In this document: piece after piece, positions 1-11,900 of the stretch | Numbering within the stretch: position 1 is the first letter of the stretch | Layout of the letters: each line of letters opens with the position of its first letter | From: Apis mellifera | Taxonomy: Eukaryota > Arthropoda > Insecta > Hymenoptera > Apidae | Reading direction: 5' to 3' | NCBI RefSeq assembly: GCF_003254395.2 | Contig: NC_037641.1 | Coordinates: 3,691,001-3,755,000 of the forward strand | DNA length: 64,000 nucleotides | Notes under the pieces: generated by a model | Databases searched by the model: none | Told to the model about the DNA's origin: nothing | Seen by the model: the letters and a program-made list of their open reading frames with translations, nothing else | Translations under genes and position numbers: made by a program

Positions 1-67
1 AAACTTAATTTATAATTTTTGATCAAAATTTGTTAAGCACAATATTTACAACGTGAAAATATCATAC

Positions 68-3000
68 CCCAAAGAGGCAAGTAATCCAAGAACGCAGTAT
101 GGATGGCAGCGTATTATCAATGACATCAGTATCTTTAGAGAGTCGATTAAGAATTCGACCAGTTGGAGTTTGGTCAAAGAATGACATTGGATTCCGGAGA
201 ACACGTTGCAACGTACTCTCGAAGAGATGCACGGAAGCGCGTATTGTTCCTTTTGCCAAGAATAATGCCCCTCCAAGCACTGTCATGCCTACAATGATTG
301 GTGATAACTTTGGTATATCATTAAACCTGATAATTATATATCAGGGACTGTATCAGTTTTTGTAATATTTGTATTTTATATATATTATAAATCAAAAAAT
401 GAAAAATTATTTTTCTTAGCAATGACTTTTATTACATTATCTACCTAATATCATGTGCAAGTTCCTTTCTGCAGTTACACATGTATTGAGGTGCATAATT
501 GGAAAATACTGATTATATTACAACATATATTATTAAAAAAATATAAATAAATTCTTGTATTAAATTTATTTATACTAATCTATGCAACATAAATTAATAA
601 ACATGCATAGTGTGATTTTTATTATTATTGATATTATTATTATTGCTATTGTTTTTTTTATTATTATATTTTATATAGAATATTGATAAATTTTCTTACT
701 TTGCTAATTAATTATATTTTTTTATTTAATATTTATAATCATAATATTTGATGATAAAAATATTATCTAATATATATTTTTAAAATTATAATTTCAAATA
801 AAATTTGACAAGTATTTATAATATGAAAAATAACATTGAATAATTTAATATACAATATTTTTTATCAATTCAATTAGAAGATATAAAAATTAACATAATT
901 TTTTTTTATTCAATTAAACATATATTTTTACATGATTATTTATTTTTCTATTAATATAATAGAATGATATATATATATAAATATATATTTATTTGTTAAT
1001 AAAAAACATTTAAAATTCTTATAATTTAATTGTGATGAGTATGAACACTTAATATATAAAAGATATAAAATCTATGTATTTTAGTAATAGATAAATGATA
1101 AAAAGCTTTGTTATTTTGCTACTTCATGCTGAAATATTATACATAAATATTGCATGAGCTTATACATACATAAGAAATAAAATAAATAAGTACATGCGAA
1201 ACAAAAATTAAATAATATTTTAAATAATAATTAAGGTAATTGCATTTAAACAATATTTCTACAAAGCTTTTATTTAATTTATAAATATTCTATTGACACA
1301 GCAAACTGCACTCGCACTAATATTTTAACACTAGTTAGATTTTGTTAATGTTTTAATGTTAATTGCATACTTAAAATTTCAAAACAAATTTTTAAGGAAA
1401 TAATGATTTTATGATGTTAATACATAAACAGTTAGAATCATATAAATATATATTTTGTTTAAAATTTAATTTCCCCAAAACTGTGTAATCTGTGAAGGAA
1501 CATGCCTTTCAAACAAAATTTAATAATAAATAAAATAGTCATTATATATTGAATCATAACATAATTTAAAATTAAACTTACCTTACCATAATGATTTTTT
1601 TAAAAATTCTAATTCTAAGAATTATTAATAAACGAGAAATAAATAATTATAAATTTTTAAGCACATACCTTGGCCAAGACCAAGTCCACCATATACTCCA
1701 AGATACATGTTTTGCTTAATGTGATCAACCGTATTATTAACATCTGTTAAATTATCATCTGACCACATACTAAGCCAAGTATTTGAACCAATACTAAATC
1801 CTTGAAAAATAGCGTTCATTATAATAGTTGATATTGATAAAAACCAACCAATGGATTTAAAATAGTGAGAATAGACTCGCCACTTAACCTAATAAAAATA
1901 ATATATGATTAAAATTTATTCAATAAATTATTTTATAAAATAAAAAAAAAACTTACACTTCCAGTTTCAGTTTTTTCTACTTCTATTAATTTTCCTCCTG
2001 ATTTTGGAGATAATAATTTTGCTTCTTTTATATTACTATTTTCATAAGTACCAGATTGTTGACTACTTGTAGAATATTGTCTAAAAAATATAAAATACAT
2101 ATATTCTTTTAAATAGAAATATTATTATGCATAAGATCAAACATATAATTGAAGTAATTTTACCTTTTTAATGAACCATTTAAAGATTTTCTATCAGCTA
2201 TGGAACCAGATTCACTTTGACTTTCTGACATTCTTGATTTACCTCTTGTTAATTTCTGTTGTAATTCATTTGATCCAATTGTAGATTCCAAATGTTGTTT
2301 AATTTCATGTAGATCTGCTTCTGATTCACCATCAGCATGTACTATTTTAAATTTATTATAAAAAATACACAACATATTCAAAAATAAATTACACAAAATT
2401 AAAAAATAATAACATGATAGGATTCACTTTGATGTTAAAATAAAATTTCAAATGCATTCGGCAAATCATGATTATTAATTTCAATAAATTAAAAATAAAT
2501 CATAAAAAGAATTATATATGTATAATACTAATTATATATTTCATTTCAATAAGTTTCTGATTTAAATTTAACATGCATTATAATCTTTTATACATATTTT
2601 TTTTTTAAATAAAAAAAGATTACGTATAAAAAGATTATATAAAAGAGAATACTAAAAAATAAAATTGTAGTATAGGTTACTTTATGCTACAAGCCAGCTG
2701 ATAAGTTTTAAGAGTAGCAAATTGCAAAAAATACTAACATCATTGATACTCTAACATCACAAGCCAAATGCAATATAAACCATTTTGTGGACAATCACAC
2801 AAATTGAAGTAGGAAAAGGAATCGTAATTACTTTTTTCACTGACTTACGATTTCCAACTTAGATTCATGAAAAATATAAGTAAAAATTAATATAAAACCT
2901 AAATAGAAAAAAATAAGAAAAATTAAAAAAGTAATACATACCTTCCTGAAGATGTTGCACTAAAAACTCAGAAAAGGCTCCCCTTTTCTCTAAAAGTTGT

Positions 3001-6000
3001 TTGTAAGTTCCAACTTCTGTTATTTCACCATCTTTAAGAACAATAATGTTATCTACTTCTGGCAAATAAGTGATACCATGTGTGACGAGTATTCTTGTTT
3101 TCTTCTTAAGCAAACCACTAGAGCCAATTACATTTTCAAATATATGTTTTCCAACATGTGAATCTACTGCACTTAATGGATCATCCAAAAAATAAATATC
3201 GGAATCATTGTATACTGCTCTGGCCAATGATACTCTTTGTTTTTGTCCACCAGATAAATTTATTCCTTTTTCTCCAATTTCAGTTTGATCACCTGCAGGC
3301 AACACTTTTAAATCTGGAGTTAATGCACATGCTTCAATTACACGATTGTATAAATTTTTGTGCAATGATTTTCCAAATAAAACATTATCTTGTAATGATG
3401 CATTTTGAATCCATGCTTGTTGAGATACATATGCAATAGAACCCTATTATATGTAAAATAAACAAATAATAATAAAATTATTTATCATATTAAAAAATGT
3501 TTTCATTTAAGTAATAAAATTTTTTACTTTTGTATTAACTCTGCCATTTATTTTCTCCATTTCTCCAAGAAGAGCTGATAAAAGAGAGCTTTTTCCAGAT
3601 CCTACAGTGCCAACAACAGCTACTAGTTGACCCTGTTCCACTTGGAGATTGATATTTCTTAATGTTGGTCTATCAATATTTTCCATATCCCATATGAAGG
3701 TGCCATTTTCAATTAGTAATGTATATGCTACATTATATTAATATATATGATATATTTAATATATAATATTTATAAATATATAAAAATGATTAGAAACTTA
3801 CATTCAGATGAATCATGTTGAACATTATTTGGATCTAACTCTTCTGTATTCATGAATTTATTAATACGTTTCACAGAAACATAAGCCTAAATTACATTAT
3901 ATTAAAAAATGAAAATTATATTTATTGTATTGAATTGTATGTATTGTATTGAATATAAAAAATTTTTATTTACTTGAACCATGTTACCAATCATCATAGG
4001 TAATATAGAAAGAGGAAACCTTAAGATATTAAAAAGACTGAGTGAAACAAAAGCTTTTGTACTGTCTAAACGATTATTTTCATCTATAAGTACATATGTT
4101 GCAAAGGATACCAATGAAACCTATAAAATAAAAGTTATACATAAATAAATAAATAATGAACAAAAATAAGTAAAAAATAATTTTCTCTCTTAATGATATA
4201 AAATTTACTTAAAAACTTACTAAAAAGGGTGCAAAGGACCAAATAAAACTTGTTCCAGAATTAAGATATGCCGTTTCCTTAAGTACTTTAATTTCTTTTG
4301 TTCGTATTTTTAGTATTTGTTCCTCAAATGAAGGTTCCCATGCATATAGTTTTAATACTTTTATACCATTAAGTACTTCATTCATTAATTTAACTCTTTC
4401 ATCTTTATGTTTCATTTGTCTAATTTGCAATGTTTTAACTCTATTAGTAATTAAGACATTTATTGGGATAAGAATAAGTAAAACAGCTAATCCAGCAAGT
4501 ACAGCTGGTCCCAAAATATCCCATAAAAAATATAATGCTAAGACTATTTGCAATGGAGCAGACCAAATCATATTTATATATGCTGTTAAATCCATAAATC
4601 TTTGTGCATCCACGGACATTAGGTTTACTATTTCACCAACTGTTGACTCTTTTCTTGCAGCATTAGACATTCTCAATGCTTTCCGATAAATTGCTGCAAT
4701 TAAAGCAGTACGTATTCGTAATCCAACTAAAAACATACGATGAAAATACTGAGATAAGACTAATGTTTGAAATATGGCTGTAATTAACAATAAAACTGCA
4801 TAAAAATAGCCTTTCCATAGTGGTTCATGTCCTTTAATAAAATCGATAAGTAACCTATATTAAAAACATTTTAATTTGTAACTGTAATTCTAAAAACTAA
4901 TTAATTTAAAATAAAAAGTATTAAAATATCTATTTACTTACTGTAATATTTGTGGACTAACAAAAGTTATAATATCTTGTACAAATTTAAGTACTGCACC
5001 AAATAAAAATGTGGCACCAAAAGCTTTGCAAAGAGGAGGCAAAACTGATGATGTTTTCTTTTTATATTCATTATTGAAATTTACTTGGCCAGATCCTTTT
5101 CTGAATGATGCTTTAGTATTTTGTACACTAAAAATAAATAAAAATAAAACATATTTAAATGTTTAATTACATATACAATTTAATTAACTTACCTAAAGTA
5201 AGTCCAAAATACTCTTGTTAGCAAAAGTGAATTTATATCTTATTACTAATATAATATATAATAAAATTCTTTTGGTTATTAACTGATTTCTATTTAAATT
5301 ATTTTACTTTATTAACTAATTTTTATTTAATTTTTATCTTCTAATATTAAATATTTAAAATATCACACTCACTTGTTTCTTTTTTGTGAATTTTTCTTCC
5401 AATATTTCTCAAATTTTGGAACAATTTCTTTAGCTGTATCTTCTGGATTTATGGACCACAGATCTGTAATTTCTAAAGGTTTTTTAAAACCTTTCCATGC
5501 CATTGAATCAAACCAACTAAAAAAGATTTTTCCTGGAAAGGAAGATTTTTGTTCTGGACATGGTTTTTCAGCCTATAAATACAATATATAAAATTAATAT
5601 TCTAATATTTTTCATTTTAGCTATAATATGATTTATTAAAAATATTATTACCCTGGGATATTTAGAATATTTAGGTTCAGCATCAACCAAGAAGTTCAAT
5701 AAGAATAAAAATATCACTATTGGATAATATATCATATATGATATAAATGAATAAGAGATCTCATTCTAAAAAAATATATATATATATATATATATATAAA
5801 AGAAATTAATATATATAAAAAAAAATTCTTTCAATATTAATATTAAGAATTGGAATATAATCTTATATATAATCTATATATAAAATAATCTATAAAATAA
5901 TATATAAAATAATCTAATATATAAAAAATAAATAAATAAATAAACCTTATATAATATTAATCATTAATAGTCATTAATATTATATAAAATAATTTCAATT

Positions 6001-6869
6001 AATTATTGATTATTTCATAACAATAACTAATATATAACATACCTTATTTATATACAATTTTAATAAACTTCTATATTCAATAATTCCACATAAAGCAAGT
6101 AAAAACCAAAATAAAAATAATAATCCAGAAGTTCTCATTCCATATTTCCTATTATATGTTACTAAAATACTTGTTTTAAGCTATAAAAAAATTAATAGAA
6201 AAATATTACAACATATTAATTTTCTATAATTTTTTAAAAATTTATAAATAATACTTACAAAAGTAACAATTCTTATAATTGGTGTACAATAATCAACATT
6301 ATAAACTTTTTCATAAGTACTTTTATGTATAGCTATTCCTAAATCAACAATATTAAGTAAAATCAGAGTTATTATGAGTATTTGTTTAGAAATAAATAAC
6401 CATGTATATGGAATATTTTTATTTTTGCTGTTTAAAAAATAATAAATTTCTATTCCAGAGAATAACCATAAAAATGCACATGGTACCCATACTAACACAG
6501 TTTTCTGAAAACATTCTGTAATCTCTGGGTCATCTGTATTCCATATTAAATTATAGTTCTATAATGTAAAAAATAAATTATCTGTATATATTTTTTAAAT
6601 CAAAAAAATAAAATAATAAAAATAATAAAAATAATAAAATCAGACAAAATAAATTTTATTTTAAAATTTTATTTTAAATGTAAAAGTATATTATATCTTT
6701 ATATTTTTATATTTTTATATATTTACTAAATAACATTATTAATCAACTATTTAATTAAAAAAATATTTCAAATGAATTTTTGAGTGATATAAATAAAACA
6801 AAAACATAACAAAAGAACAAATAGAATATGCATTCTTACCCAAAATTCAGTACCACAAAATTGATCCAT
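68..6869 (-). CDS. MRP: Multidrug resistance-associated protein (ABCC/MRP1-type ABC transporter), 3' part outside window
   Basis: Long-type ABCC exporter of organic anions and conjugates, expected in the plasma membrane. Fifteen exons, high to low coordinate: 6840-6869, 6259-6558, 6043-6180, 5652-5765, 5373-5572, 4942-5127, 4221-4854, 3974-4120, 3802-3886, 3528-3727, 2942-3443, 2164-2341, 1957-2080, 1669-1888, 68-288. They sum to 1093 codons with phases closing at each junction. The N-terminus (MDQFCGTEFW) is MRP1-like and is followed by the extra TMD0 helices (about residues 30-190) and TMD1 (about 290-590). NBD1 has Walker A GTVGSGKSS (about 651-659), signature LSGGQ (741-745), Walker B IYFLDD and the H-loop histidine. 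A Ser/Glu-rich linker (about 846-945) precedes TMD2, whose first extracellular loop has two N-glycosylation sequons. The rest of TMD2 and NBD2 lie beyond base 1. A possible 21-nt microexon lies between exons 5 and 6. Confidence 0.95.
289..1668 (-). other. Long intron of MRP, no internal exon seen
   Basis: This 1.4-kb intron lies between the exon for the start of TMD2 and the exon carrying the PMSFFDQTPTGRILNR segment. It is by far the longest intron of the visible part of the gene. Insect MRP genes are known to use mutually exclusive exon copies, so I looked for alternative copies here and recognised none. The sequence is AT-rich with homopolymer runs. Confidence 0.6.
5193..5213 (-). other. 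Candidate 21-nt cassette microexon in MRP intron 5
   Basis: On the minus strand this stretch is preceded by AG and followed by a good donor (GTAAG). It is 21 nt long and fits the phase-2 junction between exons 5 and 6, adding seven codons that read about KVFWTYF. The gene closes in frame without it, and its acceptor has a weak pyrimidine tract, so it could be optional, tissue-specific or chance. No paralogue support can be read from the window. Confidence 0.35.
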
Positions 6870-7754
6870 ACTTTAGCCTTCCATAAAAATACATTTACTA
6901 CTTTATAGGTTTTTGCTTTACTTACTCAGATAACACTCTTGAGTTCTTTTATAGGTTTCTTAAGCAAGATAAAGTGTTCCACACTATAATAGATATCGTT
7001 AATTTCAATAAATGATTGTAGTCAAGTAAAAGATGTCCAATTGAAGAAATATACAATTACATTATATACCTATTACCTTATATATCTATTTAAAACTAAC
7101 TGATATAACTATATCCACTCACTTTCTCAAACAAATGTAAACTGTGCTGAATAGAAACCGTTCACATTATAACGTTGGTCCAATCAAGATATATTACGTC
7201 ATCTTGCGCACAATTTTGAAATAACGGTTTAACTTCTAAACAGAAAAGATTGTTTATATAACCAAAAATAGAAAATCTAATAAAATGAGAATAATAAAAA
7301 TTTTTAAAATAATATAATTATAAAAAATATATATCTCATTAACAAAATATTATTTTTTAAACATTATATAATTTATTCTTATTTTATTTTGAAATTTTTA
7401 CATTGTCATTTTGTATTATTTTTATATATTTTTTAATTTAAAAATATATGTATATTTTTCTTTATTTTTATTATTTATATTTTTAAAATTTTTCTATTTT
7501 ATATTGAAATATTATTTATTTATTTTTTAATTTATAATAATATAATGAACCAATTATTTTTTATTACTATTATTTACTATTTTAAATAATAAATATATAT
7601 TTATATATATTATATATAATACTAAATACATATATATATATATATATAAGATAGAATAATATTTAATATAGAATGTGTTTTTAATTTTCATATTTCATTT
7701 TATAAAATTTTAATAAAATTTTATTTAATAAACATAAGTTTAAATTATATAATT

Positions 7755-7836
7755 ATTTTATTAAATTTGATAAGTTTGAGTACTCTTAAATAAAAGTGTT
7801 AATATTCTACTTCAGTTAAATCTTTCTTATATTTTT
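7755..7836 (-). pseudogene. Decayed copy of the RalGAPB terminal coding segment
   Basis: About 82 bp match 8992-9074, the last ~26 codons and stop of RalGAPB, with only about three substitutions and one single-base indel. The indel breaks the frame and creates an early stop relative to the functional exon, so this copy is not coding. It sits 1.24 kb away on the same strand. The match ends at both sides in unrelated AT-rich sequence. Confidence 0.8.
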
Positions 7837-8561
7837 ATTTAATTACATATTTTATTTAATAAAAAAATATATTAAGAAATATTTTACGTTATTATTATAA
7901 GAAAAAAATAAAACAAAAATATATTATGATAAAATACATATAAAAAATTAATAATTTAAATAAAAAATCATAATTTTTTTTTATATATAAAATGTATATT
8001 AAATTTATATTATATGACAATGTTTTTGCAAAGATATAGTATTTGATATCTATGTTATATACTATAAATTAATGAAATGGTAAGACATTAAATCAATATT
8101 TAACAATGTATATTAGAATAATTGATTAGATACCTAGTCGTGAATTTTTTTATACAAGTTTTATGCAACAAAGATATATTAGTATATTCTTTCGTAACAT
8201 TATATCATACGTGCAATGTCATCGAATGACATAGCTAAATTTTTAATATCGATGTAATGATTCATACATATAAAAATTTTATTGATTATTAAATTTATTT
8301 TTAAAATTATTATTATTTATTTCTTTTTATTGAAATTTAATATTATGTTAAAATAATTTTGTAAAAATACATGTAATTGTTAAGATATAATCGATTAATT
8401 GCAATTTCTTATAATCGATTCAATTATTTTTTATTTTTATTTTAAATATCAAAGAACGTTATATATAAGTCAATATAAAAAAAAGCAAAAAAAAAAAGAA
8501 AATAATAATGTTATTATATAATTAAATTATACCAAAATTTTTTATAACTATTTTTTTACAA

Positions 8562-8588
8562 TTGATTCATACTTTAGCCTTCCATAAA
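8562..8588 (-). repeat. Short copy of the MRP start-codon region
   Basis: 27 bases match 6861-6887 with one mismatch. The original contains the MRP initiator codon and 5' leader. The mismatch changes the second codon (GAT to AAT) and leaves ATG intact, but no open frame follows. Orientation is the same as the original. Together with 7755-7836 it suggests duplication of the intergenic spacer. Confidence 0.7.
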
Positions 8589-8997
8589 TAATAATTTTAA
8601 TAAATAATTTTCTTATAAATATCGAATCGACATTGTTTTTAAAAAAATTTAAATACTTTCTCATAATATATCAATGATTTTATTGTTAAATATTTAATAA
8701 GTATTTAATTTATGATTAGATAAACATATGTAATAAATATTAATTTTAAATATATTTTGACAAGATGATTTTATTACATATGAATCCATATGTATTATAA
8801 ACATTATATTATAATGATTCAATATGATATATGAATAATATATACATATAATAAATATTATTATATTTCAAATTATAAAATATAGGGAATTAAATATCTA
8901 TGCTGATTATATTTATTATTACTTAGAAATATTTATTATTTAGAAATATATCCTTATTATAATTTAATATAAATTTCATTTATTTATATTAATTTTA

Positions 8998-11900
8998 TTA
9001 AATTTGATAAGTTTGAGTACTATTAAATAAAAGTGTTAATAATTCTGGTTCAGTTAAATCTTTCTTATATTTTTGTACCATTTCTTGAATTTTCAAACGT
9101 CTACGTACATGTGGTGGATGGTAACTGCAAAATATTATAAATATTAAATATATTAATATTATTAAAACATAATTATAATTTTACAGACCTATCATTGTCA
9201 AGCCTCTTTCTACGTCCCATATTTAATGCAGTTTGCCTAACAAGAGTTCCTAGTACCCTTCTAGATACAACCATTCCATCAATTAAAGGAGTAGCTAAAT
9301 TAATTCTAGAAACTGGACCTTGTAATCTGACTCTCATTAATCCACTACTAAGAGCTTGAAGAAAAATTACTTGTACATCTGATACTTGAATTATTTTTGA
9401 TTGCTCAAGACCACTGTAAGTACAAGGAAGAAGATCACCTGCATATAAAATATTATTATGAAAATTTTTTTATTTAATTGAAAGAAATATAGATTTTTGC
9501 ATAAGTAATTATACCAATTGGAAAATGAGCAAAATCTTCTAAACTTTCTAACCAAACAACTATAATTTTAATATCAATTTGTACAGGTAAAACTTGTTTA
9601 GTTGTTTTTCTTGATTTATTTAAATCTGCATTGGAAGAATTGGATCCTGTTAAACTAGAAGGTTGTTTTTCTAAATCAAGTGACATTGTCCGTGAGTTTT
9701 GCATTGTGTTTTGTCCTGTACCACTATTTCGCGGAGAAGTACTTTCATTAATATTTCTTTCGAACCAAACTGCAATTATTAATTATTGGATAATTCATCA
9801 TATAAATATAATAAAAAATTCTTTGATATATTATCATTTATCATATTTTTGAATTGTACCTTGATTAACACTGACATCACTACAATAACTTGTTTCTTCC
9901 AATGAATCTGAATTTACCATATTATTCAACTGAGTGGGTACAATGAAAGCAATTTCTGAGCTAACATCTGCCCAATAAAGTACATGAGTATCACCATTAT
10001 ATAGAGCTCCACCATGATCACTATGAGCTGGTTGTGGTACATTTAGTTGTGGTGTTACTCTCCATGAAGTAGAAATATGGCCAGTCCAACCTGCATGTGT
10101 TGATACCGAAACTGGCCAACCAAGAGAATTTAAAAATTCTAAGAAATTTGACGATACATTCGATTCATGTAACTATAAATATAAAATTTACTTTACATAA
10201 ATGTAAATAAATAATAACAAAGCACTTTAAGATTAAAAATAATTACCACATTAGATAATATTTCTGTTGAAGTTTTCTGACCAGCTTTAACATAAAAAAT
10301 ATACACAGTATCACATGTTCTTGGACTAATGTTATCTAAAGTCTCTAAATCTAAACAAAATCCTGGAATGGTTGGATCTAAAGCAGTAAGACCATTGTTT
10401 CTAGATTCATTAGTTTCTCTAGGTTCCATATTTAAGAAACCAAAATGGCTTAAAAATAAACGCGCAGTTTGAAATTCGTGACAAATTTGAGGTGGTACAC
10501 ATTCTTCTATTTTTTCCTCTGAAATTTTATCATTTCCATCACTATATTTTGTTTCGATAGTCATTTGACATTCTAATAATTGTGATAAAATTTGATGTTC
10601 ATTTCTCACAATATCATTGTCATTCATAACTGCTTCTAAACTTGGAATAGATTCATCCCTAAATAAAATTTGAATATTATAAAATTTAATTTTTTTAGAC
10701 ATTTTAAATTATATAATAATATATTAATAAAATTTAACATACACTTTACAATGCGGTATTCGATCTACATTATCAGGAAAAAATTTAGGCTTATAATCTG
10801 TTCGTGGAGCAGCTTCTGCTAATGGTAATGGTCGACCTGGATTTGTATTTACACTTCTGATACTAGATCTATGCCTCGGTAAATGTCGAAGTTGCATGGT
10901 CCATGCATGTCTTCCAAATGGACCACGTATTAATACAGTTACTGTAGGTTGTGGATCTTGATCATTTCCAAGAGGTTCTTCTAATAAAGCTAATATAGTA
11001 GCATTTTCGGCAACAAAATATCGAAATCTTTCAACTGCTGCTTGACGTGGAACTCGACCACCAGTCCAACTATTGCAATGTCGTAAAAGAGATACTTCAT
11101 CTAATAAAGATGATAATGATTGTGCTCCACATGCACTAGGGAAATAACCAACCTACAAATATAAATTTATTTAAAATAATTTTTATAAATTCACTATTTT
11201 TTTAAATTTTAATAATTTTAATATACTTGTTCCAAAATAACTGTAAGAAGCGCATCAGCAGCATCTCTAACACGCATAGATGCTGGTTTTAATTCTTTTT
11301 CATCTTTCATTTTAATAGGTTCACCAGGTTTTCCTATACTTTTTGTTCCTGATACACCAAGTTCAACTACTTCTAAAACTGTTGTTAAACAATCCTTATC
11401 CTAAAATTTATTTTACATAAATTTATTTTGATATTAATTATTTATTGTAATTAAATATCAATAAAATAGTAACTTGTAATAATTGTGAATGAGCAGTTAA
11501 CCAAGTTCTTAAGCAACTAAATGCAGCAACAATAGAAGAATGAAGATCTTTTGAATGAGCTGGTGGTGGACGCCAACACTGATATGCAATATAATCACAA
11601 AGCCATTTCACAGCTCGTTTACATTCTAAAGCATCTGTAATTTATATTAAAAATTAATATTTTGTAATATAATTTTACAAATTATATAAAAATATAATTT
11701 AACCTGTTAATTTTCTTGCTGCATGTAAAGTATTTAAAATTGTATGAATAAAATTTAATTTATATTTTATAAATTAAAAAATACTATTATAATTTAATAA
11801 TAAATAATAATAAATAATAATAATAATAAATAATAAATAAATAATAATAATAAATAATAAATAAATAAATTAGAATTTACCTGTTTCGCGAATACGTGTT

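Larger units (their letters stand above)
6870..8997. other. Spacer between MRP 5' end and RalGAPB 3' end, with duplicated gene-end fragments
   Basis: Two kilobases of AT-rich sequence upstream of MRP (transcribed leftward) and downstream of RalGAPB. It should hold the MRP promoter; 6900-7260 is the least AT-biased part and the likeliest place. Two recognisable non-random pieces are present: a copy of the RalGAPB last-exon coding end at 7755-7836 and a copy of the MRP start region at 8562-8588, each annotated separately. A short (TA)n run lies at about 7628-7648. No ORF of interest. Confidence 0.6.

Noticed and set aside
3158..3439. Plus-strand frame opposite the MRP nucleotide-binding domain
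   Set aside because: Shadow of the conserved coding strand, which carries LSGGQ and Walker B.
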